Positions 1 through 6,699 of a stretch of 16,472 bases of DNA are shown here, piece after piece. Position numbers and translations under genes: made by a program. Origin of the DNA: Anaerolineae bacterium (lineage in GTDB: Bacteria; Chloroflexota; Anaerolineae; Epilineales; JAHCIE01); the NCBI GenBank assembly GCA_026129385.1, contig JAHCIE010000039.1, positions 1 to 16,472 on the forward strand. Reading direction: 5' to 3'. The first letter of the stretch is position 1. Each line of letters opens with the position of its first letter. Below the pieces are notes generated by a model, which was not told the DNA's origin, did no database searches, and saw only the letters and a list, made by a program, of their open reading frames with translations.

Positions 1-80
1 ATATGCCCCAGGTGGAGGCGCAGGCCGTCCGCGCCGACTTCGAGGCGACGCGCCCTGTCGTGGACGCGCCGACCGCGTAA
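1..80 (+). CDS. 3' end of an unidentified protein gene (partial)
   Basis: An open frame enters from the left edge and ends at TAA 78-80, giving a C-terminal tail that ends in RPVVDAPTA. A methionine codon lies at 3-5, but with so little sequence it cannot be told whether this is internal; it is most likely the tail of a longer protein. The codons are GC-rich at third positions like the rest of the window, which supports coding. No domain is recognisable. The stop is followed by about 46 bases before the tRNA promoter, with no clear terminator. Confidence 0.5.
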   Translation, partial: MPQVEAQAVRADFEATRPVVDAPTA

Positions 81-126
81 GACGGGTCATCCCCAGGCGT
101 CGAATGAGTGCCAGACGGACTATGGA

Positions 127-155
127 TTGACGCACCGGCGTCCACGGCCTATAAT
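127..155 (+). promoter_or_regulatory. Sigma70-type promoter for tRNA-Ser / SRP RNA / rsmA
   Basis: TTGACG at 127-132 and a perfect TATAAT at 150-155 are separated by exactly 17 bases. The predicted start point is near 162, about 12 bases upstream of the tRNA. No other promoter is evident before rsmA, so the tRNA, the SRP RNA and possibly rsmA could share this start. Confidence 0.8.
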
Positions 156-173
156 TGAGCGCGCCACCGACAC

Positions 174-264
174 GGAGAGGTCGCATAGTCTGGTCTAGTG
201 CGCACGACTGGAAATCGTGTTGGGTCAAAAGCCCTCGGGGGTTCAAATCCCCCCCTCTCCGCCA
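174..264 (+). tRNA. tRNA-Ser (anticodon GGA), CCA encoded
   Basis: Acceptor stem GGAGAGG (174-180) pairs with CCTCTCC (254-260), followed by G261 and an encoded CCA at 262-264. The anticodon stem CACGA/TCGTG (203-207/215-219) encloses the seven-base loop CTGGAAA, with anticodon GGA at 210-212, which reads UCC and UCU serine codons. The T stem GGGGG/CCCCC surrounds TTCAAAT (242-248). Between anticodon and T arms lies a long variable arm able to form a GGG/CCC stem, the class II hallmark of serine tRNAs. Only five bases separate it from the outermost helix of the next RNA. Confidence 0.96.
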
Positions 265-268
265 CATC

Positions 269-420
269 GGCCCAGGCGCTTATCTCGGTAATACGGACGG
301 GGGCCCTGAGCGGCAGCGGCCTGTGAACCCGGTCAGGACCGGAAGGGAGCAGCCGTAAGCAGTCACCGCTGGGTGACTCAGGTAGCCTTGGTCACGATTA
401 CCGAGATAAGTCCCTGGGCC
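269..420 (+). ncRNA. ffs: Bacterial signal recognition particle RNA (4.5S, small type)
   Basis: This RNA is the scaffold of the signal recognition particle and binds Ffh for co-translational membrane targeting. The conserved apical part (about 325-362) carries the GGTCAGGACCGGAAGGGAGC tetraloop segment and the following AGCAGCC symmetric-loop region. The two sides close in a long rod: 279-292 pairs perfectly with 397-410 over 14 bp, and outside this 269-276 pairs with 413-420 over 8 bp. The family core is about 100 bases, so the mature ends may lie inside the outer helix (roughly 300-390); the outer pairs could be precursor or processing stem. It probably shares a transcript with the tRNA just upstream. 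Identity is sure, ends are not. Confidence 0.93.
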
Positions 421-440
421 GATTGATTCCCCACCACCTC

Positions 441-1283
441 ATGGACCGCGAAAGCCTGCCCGCCCTCCTCAAACGCCACGGCCTGTGGGCCAGGAAGAGC
501 CTGGGCCAGCACTTTTTGCTGGATAACGCCGCCCTCGACAAGATCGTGGCCGCCGCCGAGCTGACGCCCGACGACACGGTGGTCGAGATTGGCCCCGGCC
601 CCGGTCCGCTGACCCGCAAGTTAGCCGACGCGGCGGGGCGCGTCATCGCCGTCGAGCTGGACGAGCGCATGGTGGACCTGCTGCGCGCCGAGGTGACACC
701 GGGGCGAGCGGTCGAGGTTGTCCAGGGCGACATCCTCCAGACGGACCTGCGCGACTTGGTCACGAGTCGCGGCGCGTCGCGCTACAAGGTCGTTGCCAAC
801 CTTCCCTACTATATCACTTCCGCCGCCCTGCGCCACATCCTGGAAGCGTCCCTCCCGCCGACGCGGGTCGTCGTGCTGGTGCAGCGCGAGGTGGCCGAGC
901 GCATCGTCGCCAGGCCGCCGGACATGAGCCTGCTGGCGGTCAGCGTGCAACTGTTTGGCGCGCCGCGCATCGTCGCCCGCGTGCCGGCCGGCGCGTTCTA
1001 CCCGCCGCCAAAGGTCGACTCGGCCATCGTGCGCCTCGGCGTCTACCCGCAGCCGGCCGAGGACGTGACGGACGTGGTGGGCTTCTTCGAGGTGACGCGG
1101 GCGGGTTTCGGGCAGAAACGCAAGCAGCTCCGCAACTCGCTGAGCCAGGGCCTGCGCCGCCCGGCCGCCGATATTGACGCGGCCCTGCGCGCGGCGGCCA
1201 TCGACCCCACCCGCCGCGCCGAGACCCTGACTCTCGCCGAGTGGTCCCGCTTGCAACAGGCCCTGGCGAGCGGCGTGACGTAG
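441..1283 (+). CDS. rsmA: 16S rRNA (adenine1518-N6/adenine1519-N6) dimethyltransferase RsmA/KsgA
   Basis: A 280-residue SAM-dependent methyltransferase that dimethylates two adjacent adenines in helix 45 of 16S rRNA late in 30S assembly. Visible family motifs in order: RKSLGQHFL near residue 18, the SAM-binding loop EIGPGPGPLT at 49-58, the acidic AVELDERM at 70-77, GDIL at 96-99, the catalytic NLPYYITS at 120-127, FYPPPKVDSAIVRL, and the C-terminal GFGQKRKQLRNSL. Length is typical. ATG 441 is preferred because family members begin shortly before the LLKRHGL stretch; TTG 423 in frame is an alternative. No Shine-Dalgarno is visible, and the start lies 20 bases after the SRP RNA outer helix. 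It ends 10 bases from a convergent gene, with no room for a conventional terminator. Confidence 0.96.
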   Translation: MDRESLPALLKRHGLWARKSLGQHFLLDNAALDKIVAAAELTPDDTVVEIGPGPGPLTRKLADAAGRVIAVELDERMVDLLRAEVTPGRAVEVVQGDILQTDLRDLVTSRGASRYKVVANLPYYITSAALRHILEASLPPTRVVVLVQREVAERIVARPPDMSLLAVSVQLFGAPRIVARVPAGAFYPPPKVDSAIVRLGVYPQPAEDVTDVVGFFEVTRAGFGQKRKQLRNSLSQGLRRPAADIDAALRAAAIDPTRRAETLTLAEWSRLQQALASGVT

Positions 1284-1293
1284 CGAGCCTCGG

Positions 1294-2295
1294 CTATGCC
1301 CGCCCCGTCAGGGCGAAGAGGCCGTCGCCGGGGTGGACGCGCAGCAGGCCGCGCATGGAGATGACCACCCCCGGCACGGGGGCGCGCACGATCTCCAGGG
1401 CGCGGCCGACCGGATCGCGCACCTCGCCCAACACGTCCCCCGCCCGCACGTCGGCCAGCAGCGCCACGGCCGGCACGAACAGGCCGCCCGCGTTGGCGGC
1501 AATCGACCGGTCCAGGTCGCCTGACCCCAGCAGGTGATGTGCTGGCGCGACAGGCTCAACCGTCCCCTCGACCATGCCCAGCACCCGCAGGCTGTTCCAC
1601 ACCCCCCGCGTAAAGGCCGCCACGTCCTCAGGCCGCGCCCGCCCCGCCCCCGGCGCTTCCGTATACACCCAGGGGATGCCGCGCTCGGTGGCGAAGGAGA
1701 CGGTGCGGCCGGGCGCTATATCGGGGTGGCCCCACAGCACATCGACGCCGAAGTGACGGGCCACCCGCTGGGATGCCCGCCCCGCCTCGGTGTCGGCGTG
1801 GTAGTAGCCGACCAGGGTTGGAATGTGGTAGGCCAGGCCCGCGCTGTGCAGGTCGATGAGCAGATCTGCCTCGGCGATGACCTTGCGCCCCAGCCAGTAG
1901 GCGATGCGCTGCGTGATGGTCCCGTGGGAGTCGCCGGGGAATACCCGCGCCAGGTTCAGCCCGTCGATGGGACTGGACCGTTGCGCCGTCACAAAGGCGG
2001 GCACGTTGCACACCGGGGCCATCAATACCCGGCCTCGCAGCGCGGTCGGGTCCAGGTCGGCGAAGACCTGCGGGATGACCAGCATCCCCTCGTACTCGTC
2101 GCCGTGGATGCCCGCCAGCACGACCACCGTTGGCCCCGGCTCCGCGCCCACGGCGGCCAGCAGCGGCAAGCGCAGCCCCTCGCCACCCGGCAGCGGTGCG
2201 ATGTCTAGCGCCAGGGTATGTTTCGCCCCGCGCGCCAGCTCGCGCACGTCGAAGGCCGCCACGGCGACAGTTGCCATCGGCTCGCTATCGGACAC
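1294..2295 (-). CDS. Succinylglutamate desuccinylase/aspartoacylase-family zinc deacylase
   Basis: A 333-residue member of the AstE/AspA branch of zinc carboxypeptidases, enzymes that hydrolyse the amide of N-acylated amino acids. Visible residues: AGIHGDEYEG at 61-70 supplies His64 and Glu67, DLHSAG at 148-153 supplies His150 as the third zinc ligand, and YTEAPGAG places the general-base Glu at 213. The C-terminal 100 residues form the beta-rich tail usual in the bacterial AstE-like subgroup, which also contains the ectoine-pathway deacetylase DoeB/EutE. The GTG start at 2295 lies one base after the upstream gene's stop and has GGAGAGG four bases before it, so translation is probably coupled; ATG 2277 has no such site. 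It is last in the operon. Fold and mechanism are confident; the acyl substrate is unknown. Confidence 0.88.
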   Translation of the reverse strand: MSDSEPMATVAVAAFDVRELARGAKHTLALDIAPLPGGEGLRLPLLAAVGAEPGPTVVVLAGIHGDEYEGMLVIPQVFADLDPTALRGRVLMAPVCNVPAFVTAQRSSPIDGLNLARVFPGDSHGTITQRIAYWLGRKVIAEADLLIDLHSAGLAYHIPTLVGYYHADTEAGRASQRVARHFGVDVLWGHPDIAPGRTVSFATERGIPWVYTEAPGAGRARPEDVAAFTRGVWNSLRVLGMVEGTVEPVAPAHHLLGSGDLDRSIAANAGGLFVPAVALLADVRAGDVLGEVRDPVGRALEIVRAPVPGVVISMRGLLRVHPGDGLFALTGRA

Positions 2296-2296
2296 A

Positions 2297-3781
2297 TTAC
2301 CTCTCCATGGGATCCAGTGGGTAGATGGGGCGGGGCAGGTGACGGTACGCGAAGGTTGTCAGGTCGGCCGTGACCAGGCCCGGCGTATCGACCTCGATAA
2401 TCTCGGCGGCGATGGGCTGGTACGCGCCACGGAAAGCCACTGGCGACTTGACGACGATGATGCGCTGCGCTTCGGGCGCGATGCCCTGGCTGCGTAGCTG
2501 GGCCAGGTCGCCCGGCGGCGTGCGGCGCGTCGTCAGCAGGATACGTACCCCGCCGACGCGCACGACGGCGCACGGCCCCATGTGAATCTCGTGGCCGTAC
2601 AGCTGCGAGAAGTGGTTGATGCCCTCGTTCGTGAATCGACCATCGGTCAGCCCCTCGACCACGCCCGCTACCTGGACCGGCGCGCCGTGCAGGTGGTCGG
2701 TCTTGCTGCCCACCGCCAGCGCGACGGTCGCCCCGACTCCCGCCGCCCACGCCTGGGCCACGGCCTCGGCGTCGGCGATGACCACGACCGCGTCCTGGGC
2801 GTCGGCGTCGATCAGGGCGCGCAGGATGACTGTGCCGTCGCCCGGACTGCCGCCGCCGATGTTGTCGGCCACGTCGGCCAGGATGACCGGCCCGCGAGGG
2901 GCGGCCATCGCGCGGCGCACCGCCTCGGCGACCGGCTCGCCCTTGTAGGCCGCCGCGGCGCGGTGCTGCCAGGCGATGTCGGCCAACTCCTCGGCGTAGC
3001 GGTCGGCCAGGGCCTGATCGCCGTCGGTGGTGACGGCAACGCTCATCCCGGTGTGGGGCGTGTCAGCGTAGGCGAAACCGCCCATGACGCTGATGACCAC
3101 CACCCGCGGATTCCGCTCCATCGCCTGGGCGCGGGTGTGGACCGGGGCCAGTGGCGCGCGCTCCGTCCACGTTGCCAGCGCGCTGAGCAGCAGCGGCGGC
3201 CGACGCAGGGCGCGGGCCGTGCGCAGGCCCTCCTCGACCATGCGGCGCAGGATGTCGCCCGCCTCCCGACCGCGCTCGTAGGTGTCCAGGTGGGGGTTGG
3301 TGTCGAAGGCCACCAGGGCGTCGGCGGCGTCCACCGCCGCCTGGCTCAGGTTGCCGTGCATGTCCAGCGCCGATACGATGGGCGCGTCCGGCCCGACGAT
3401 GGCGCGGATGGCAAGGAGAAGCTCGCCTTCGGGGTCGTTCGCGCCTTCGGCGACCATCGCGCCGTGGAGCGCCAGCAGCACGCCATCGACCGGCCCGGCC
3501 GCGCGCAGACGCGCCAGCAGTCGGCCGCGTAGCGAGGCCCACGCCTCAGCCGTCACCAGGCCCGATGGCATGGCCGTCGCCCACAGCAACGGCGCAATCT
3601 CGTAGCCGAGGTCGTCCAGCGCGGCAATCTCGCCACCCAGGGGCGTGCGCGTGCCCCGCATGGCGTCGAGGATGGCGTCGCCCTGGATGAGAAAGTAGTC
3701 CTCGAAGGCCGCCAGCCCCGTGACGGTCGGCGCGAAGGTGTGGGTCTCGTGGACGATGCCTCCCAGAGCAATGCGCGGCAT
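2297..3781 (-). CDS. M81-family metallohydrolase, MlrC (microcystinase C)-like
   Basis: A 494-residue protein with the two-part layout of the MlrC family: an N-terminal metal-dependent catalytic domain (1 to about 290) and the MlrC C-terminal domain. Motifs: GGIVHETHTFAPT at 7-19, ALHGAM at 104-109, ALDMHGN at 138-144 (likely metal ligands), DTNPHLDTYERG at 160-171, and DNIGGGSPGDGT at 306-317 marking the C-terminal domain. MlrC in sphingomonads opens linearised microcystin and its peptides, but most homologues, including this one, sit in gene neighbourhoods unrelated to microcystin and have unknown amide or peptide-like substrates. ATG 3781 has an excellent AAGGAGG that overlaps the stop region of the upstream gene nine bases away, so it is cotranscribed. 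Family confident, substrate unknown. Confidence 0.92.
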   Translation of the reverse strand: MPRIALGGIVHETHTFAPTVTGLAAFEDYFLIQGDAILDAMRGTRTPLGGEIAALDDLGYEIAPLLWATAMPSGLVTAEAWASLRGRLLARLRAAGPVDGVLLALHGAMVAEGANDPEGELLLAIRAIVGPDAPIVSALDMHGNLSQAAVDAADALVAFDTNPHLDTYERGREAGDILRRMVEEGLRTARALRRPPLLLSALATWTERAPLAPVHTRAQAMERNPRVVVISVMGGFAYADTPHTGMSVAVTTDGDQALADRYAEELADIAWQHRAAAAYKGEPVAEAVRRAMAAPRGPVILADVADNIGGGSPGDGTVILRALIDADAQDAVVVIADAEAVAQAWAAGVGATVALAVGSKTDHLHGAPVQVAGVVEGLTDGRFTNEGINHFSQLYGHEIHMGPCAVVRVGGVRILLTTRRTPPGDLAQLRSQGIAPEAQRIIVVKSPVAFRGAYQPIAAEIIEVDTPGLVTADLTTFAYRHLPRPIYPLDPMER

Positions 3782-3790
3782 GTCGCCTCC

Positions 3791-5020
3791 TTACAACGCC
3801 AGGATGTCGTCGGCCCGTATCAGTGGGATCTCGACGGCCTCCGTCAGGCGGTTGACGGCATCCATCACCTTGAAGCCGATGCCTGTCAGCAGGCACACCA
3901 CGGTCTCGTCGCCGTGGAGGCGGCCCGCCGCCCGGTCGAGTTCTACCGCTGCCGCCACGATGGCTGCCGCCGGCTCTACAAACAACCCCTCCCGCGCGGC
4001 GAGTTCGCCGTGAACACGGTAGGTGTCGGGGTCGGGCGCGGCGATGGCCCAGCCGCCCGACTCGCGCACCGCGCGCAGGGCGAGTTGCCCGTCCGGCGGC
4101 GCAGCCAGTTGCAGGCCTGAAACCGTGCCGTGGCAGGCGGCGATGGGTTCCACGTCGCGCCCTGCTGCGTAGGCGTCTACCACGGGCGCGCAGCCCTCGC
4201 CCTGCACGGCCACCAGGCGCGGCAGGCCGTCGGTCAACCCCAACGCCGCCCACTCCTGGAAGCCCTTCCACACGCTACTCAGCAAGCCGCCGCCGCCGAC
4301 CGGCACATAGACCACATCAGGCGCGCGCCCCAACTGGTCGCAGATCTCGTAGGCGATGGTCTTGCAGCCCTCCATGCCGAAGGGGCTGAACTTGCGCGCC
4401 GTGACCATCATCATCCAGTTGTGGCGGTCGCACAGGTCGAGGACGTTGGCGAAGGTCTGAATCTCCACGTCGCGGTCCACGCCCAGGCCCTGCACGGCGC
4501 GCAGACGCGGACCGTACATCAGAATCTGGGCGATCTTGGCCCGCGACGCCTTCTCTAGTACGAACAGGTGGCCCGCCAGCCCCGCCCGTACGCCATAGGC
4601 GGACAGGCTTGCCCCCGCGTTGCCCGACGAGGTGGCCGCCCAGGCCGTCTTACCCACCTCGCGGGCGCGGCTCATGCTCACGGCGGCGATGCGGTCCTTG
4701 TAGGAGCCGGTGGGGCACATGCCCTCGAGCTTGAAGTGCAGATCGGGCAGCCCCCAGGCCGGCCCCAGGCTGGCGCTGAGCAGCAGCGGCGTATCGCCTT
4801 CGCCGAGGCTGACGATATGGGCGCGGTCGCGTACCGGCAGCAGGTCGAAGGCGCGCCACATCCCGCGCCCCTGCGGCTCGAACTCATCGCGCAGCCGGTC
4901 CAGCTCGTAGACGATTTCTAGCGTCCCACCGCAGACCGGGCAGCGGTTGATGTCCGCGTCCGGCATGGCATGGCCGCACATCAGGCAGCGCAGGCTGAAC
5001 TTGTCGCTGGTATCGGGCAT
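3791..5020 (-). CDS. Threonine synthase-family PLP enzyme with N-terminal zinc ribbon
   Basis: A 409-residue fold type II PLP enzyme. An N-terminal zinc ribbon has two CxxC pairs (Cys12/15 and Cys27/30), as in many threonine synthases. PTGSYKDR at 103-110 contains the Schiff-base Lys108; SSGNAGAS at 131-138 is the substrate/PLP loop and VGGGGLLSS at 241-249 the phosphate-binding loop. Threonine synthase converts O-phosphohomoserine to threonine; relatives act as threonine or diaminopropionate lyases. No homoserine dehydrogenase or kinase gene is near, and it lies between an aminotransferase and two amide hydrolases, so a catabolic beta-elimination/replacement role is as plausible as threonine synthesis. 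The start at 5020 is set by GGAG just upstream and by the zinc ribbon; the longer frame reaching 5317 is out-of-frame overlap with the next gene. Confidence 0.85.
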   Translation of the reverse strand: MPDTSDKFSLRCLMCGHAMPDADINRCPVCGGTLEIVYELDRLRDEFEPQGRGMWRAFDLLPVRDRAHIVSLGEGDTPLLLSASLGPAWGLPDLHFKLEGMCPTGSYKDRIAAVSMSRAREVGKTAWAATSSGNAGASLSAYGVRAGLAGHLFVLEKASRAKIAQILMYGPRLRAVQGLGVDRDVEIQTFANVLDLCDRHNWMMMVTARKFSPFGMEGCKTIAYEICDQLGRAPDVVYVPVGGGGLLSSVWKGFQEWAALGLTDGLPRLVAVQGEGCAPVVDAYAAGRDVEPIAACHGTVSGLQLAAPPDGQLALRAVRESGGWAIAAPDPDTYRVHGELAAREGLFVEPAAAIVAAAVELDRAAGRLHGDETVVCLLTGIGFKVMDAVNRLTEAVEIPLIRADDILAL

Positions 5021-5049
5021 ACTGTCTCCATTGGGCGACCCGCGCCCAC

Positions 5050-6360
5050 CTACCCCAGCGCCGCCGCCAGCGCGGCATCGGTCGCCACGACCGTGGCGTC
5101 GATGTCGTCGGCGGTGTGGGCCGCCGAGATGTACCACGTCCCGCGCAGGATAGTCCGCACGCCGCGCACCGCCAGCTGGGCTACAAATTTCTGGTAGAGG
5201 GCCTGGTCGCGGGCCGCATAGTCGCGGTAGTCGACGATGGCGGGGCGATTGGTGAAGGCCAGCTGCACGGCGGGACCGACCCCGCCCGCCACGCACGGGA
5301 CGCCGTGCCGGGCGCATACGGCCCGCAGCCCGTCGCGCAGGCGGTCGCCCATCGCGAACAGGTGCGGGTAGACTGTGTCCCGCTCCCGTTCGAGGTAGGC
5401 GACGGCCGCGTTGGCGCCCGCCATGACCAGCGGGTGGGTGTTGTACGTCCCGCCGTGCAGCACCGAGCCGTTGACGATGAGATCCATCAACTCACGCCGG
5501 CCCGCGATGGCGGCCAGGGGCAACCCGGCAGCGATCCCCTTGGCGTAGGTCGCCAGGTCCGGCGTGACGCCGTACAGTTCCTGCGCCCCGCCGAGAGCCA
5601 CGCGAAAGCCGGTGATAACCTCGTCGAAGATGAGCACGACGCCGTACTGCTCGGTCAGCCGCCGCAGCCCTTCGAGATAGCCCGGCCCCGGCGCGATGCC
5701 GCCGGAGTTGACCATGATCGGCTCGGTGATGAGAGCGGCCACCTCGTGGCCCCGCTCGCGGAGCGTCGCTTCCACCACCTCCAGGTCATTCCAGGGCAGG
5801 ACGATGACCTCTTCGAGGACGTGGCCCACCATGCCGCCGCTGCCGGGGACGGCATGGGGCTGCTCGCGTGGCCCGGCCTGGGCCGGGTTGGGCCAGTAGC
5901 TAATGATGACCGGGTCGGGCCAGCCGTGGTAGTGGCCCTCGAACTTGATGTACTTCTCGCGGCCGGTGGCGGCGCGGGCGATGCGCAGCGCCGAGGCGAC
6001 CGCCTCCGAGCCGGAGCCGTTGTAGCGCACCAGGCCCGCCACCGGCAGGATACGCTGGAGTCGCTCTGACAGCTCGATTTCCACGACATGCTCGCCGGCC
6101 GAGATGAGCAGCTGGCCGACCTGCTCGCGCACGGCATCGATCACCGGCTGAGGGCTGTGGCCCAGCAGCAGCGGCCCCTGGCCCAGCACGTAGTCGATGT
6201 ACTCGTTGCCGTCCACGTCGTAGATGCGCGGGCCGACGCCGCGCTCGAAGTACAGCGGCCCCGGCTGCTCGGCCAGACGCACGCCGCTGCCGACGCCGCC
6301 CGCCAGGGAGTTCCTCGCCCGTTCCAGCAACGCCTGCGACCTGGCGCGCGAGTAGGTCAT
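5050..6360 (-). CDS. Class III aminotransferase, glutamate-1-semialdehyde aminomutase-like
   Basis: A 436-residue fold type I, class III PLP enzyme. GSGSEA at 115-120 binds the cofactor phosphate, EGHYHG at 141-146 carries the ring-stacking aromatic, DEVITGFR at 246-253 has the Asp that pairs with the pyridine nitrogen, and YAKGIAAGLP at 272-281 contains Schiff-base Lys274. The N-terminal half resembles glutamate-1-semialdehyde aminomutase (HemL), but the lysine region departs from HemL's GKIIGGGLPVGA, and no haem-synthesis genes are nearby, so a catabolic omega-transaminase or aminomutase is more likely. ATG 6360 is preferred because GAGGAG sits six bases upstream; TTG 6378 would extend it by six residues. 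First gene of a four-gene minus-strand operon, 29 bases ahead of the next. Confidence 0.88.
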   Translation of the reverse strand: MTYSRARSQALLERARNSLAGGVGSGVRLAEQPGPLYFERGVGPRIYDVDGNEYIDYVLGQGPLLLGHSPQPVIDAVREQVGQLLISAGEHVVEIELSERLQRILPVAGLVRYNGSGSEAVASALRIARAATGREKYIKFEGHYHGWPDPVIISYWPNPAQAGPREQPHAVPGSGGMVGHVLEEVIVLPWNDLEVVEATLRERGHEVAALITEPIMVNSGGIAPGPGYLEGLRRLTEQYGVVLIFDEVITGFRVALGGAQELYGVTPDLATYAKGIAAGLPLAAIAGRRELMDLIVNGSVLHGGTYNTHPLVMAGANAAVAYLERERDTVYPHLFAMGDRLRDGLRAVCARHGVPCVAGGVGPAVQLAFTNRPAIVDYRDYAARDQALYQKFVAQLAVRGVRTILRGTWYISAAHTADDIDATVVATDAALAAALG

Positions 6361-6394
6361 CTGTGGCTCCTCGTTCAATCGTCGATTTGTCGAG

Positions 6395-6402
6395 TGTATA
6401 CA
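6395..6402. promoter_or_regulatory. Possible operator palindrome TGTATACA in the operon leader
   Basis: A perfect 8-bp palindrome with GTATAC core lies about 20 bases downstream of the predicted operon start and 35 bases before the aminotransferase ATG. GTATAC-type cores are common in operators of GntR-family regulators of small-molecule catabolism, but no regulator gene is adjacent, so this is only suggestive. Confidence 0.25.
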
Positions 6403-6424
6403 ATGCCGGGAACTGTTGGAGCCG

Positions 6425-6454
6425 ATGATAGCCGAGGCAGGGCGAGGGTGTCAA
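6425..6454 (-). promoter_or_regulatory. Promoter of the aminotransferase-ThrC-MlrC-AstE operon
   Basis: Read on the minus strand, a perfect TTGACA (6454-6449) and TATCAT (6430-6425) are 18 bases apart. The predicted start near 6418 gives a leader of about 57 bases before ATG 6360. Spacing and -35 are strong and the -10 matches five of six positions in TATAAT-like order. Confidence 0.7.
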
Positions 6455-6503
6455 CTGCAAGGGCGACGGCGAAGACGGCCGAATGGCTGCGGCGCACCTG
6501 CTC

Positions 6504-6566
6504 GCGGCGGATGGACACATCCGCCGCCCGACGCCCACAGATGCGCTGGATGTGACCATCCAGCGC
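6504..6566. repeat. Two tandem hairpins sharing a GGATG-N4-CATCC core
   Basis: Hairpin one: GCGGCGGATG (6504-6513), loop GACA, CATCCGCCGC (6518-6527). Hairpin two: GCGCTGGATG (6543-6552), loop TGAC, CATCCAGCGC (6557-6566). Each has a perfect 10-bp stem and a 4-base loop, and the inner 14 bp follow the same GGATG-N4-CATCC pattern; the centres are 39 bp apart. No T-tract follows, so they are not ordinary intrinsic terminators. They lie between two divergent promoters (6425-6454 minus and 6594-6621 plus), which favours a tandem operator or a palindromic repeat unit. Confidence 0.75.
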
Positions 6567-6593
6567 GAGCCGGCATGTAATGAAACAGTCGGG

Positions 6594-6621
6594 TTGACAG
6601 AGATAGCAACCCCACTAGAAT
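6594..6621 (+). promoter_or_regulatory. Promoter for the broken SDR gene
   Basis: TTGACA at 6594-6599 and TAGAAT at 6616-6621 with a 16-base spacer. It reads into the SDR pseudogene, whose ATG is at 6700, with a start expected near 6628. Confidence 0.65.
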
Positions 6622-6644
6622 AGCAGCACCTGGCGCGGGCAGTC

Positions 6645-6663
6645 GGGCAGGGAGACCCTGCCC
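6645..6663. repeat. GC-rich hairpin GGGCAGGG-AGA-CCCTGCCC
   Basis: A perfect 8-bp stem (6645-6652 with 6656-6663) and 3-base loop lie in the leader between the plus-strand promoter and the SDR start. It is followed by CTACA rather than a T-run. It could slow transcription of the leader, or be a REP-like palindromic repeat; other copies in the genome would settle that. Confidence 0.55.
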
Positions 6664-6699
6664 CTACAGATGCGCGTCCTTGTTGCCAAAGGATGGATC

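Noticed and set aside
155..358. Open frame over the tRNA and SRP RNA
   Set aside because: The DNA is explained by two structured RNAs.
2582..3532. Long plus-strand open frame (316 codons) opposite the MlrC gene
   Set aside because: It is an antisense shadow caused by GC-rich third positions: composition is dominated by Arg, Gly, Val, Asp and His with no motif, while the minus strand carries clear M81 motifs.
5021..5317. N-terminal extension of the ThrC-like protein
   Set aside because: It overlaps the aminotransferase coding region in another frame, is Arg/Gly-rich without motif, and the real start at 5020 has a ribosome site and leads straight into the zinc ribbon.
5116..6069. Long plus-strand open frame (317 codons) opposite the aminotransferase
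   Set aside because: Antisense shadow; the minus strand has all class III aminotransferase motifs.
5050..6360. Naming the aminotransferase hemL
   Set aside because: The lysine region differs from HemL and no tetrapyrrole genes are adjacent; a homologue-based name would mislead.
6388..6393. TGTCGA as another ECF42 promoter element
   Set aside because: It is on the plus strand pointing away from the operon and has no CGTC/CGA element at the required distance.
6645..6663. Intrinsic terminator
   Set aside because: The hairpin is followed by CTACA, not a T-run, and lies in a leader just upstream of a gene start.
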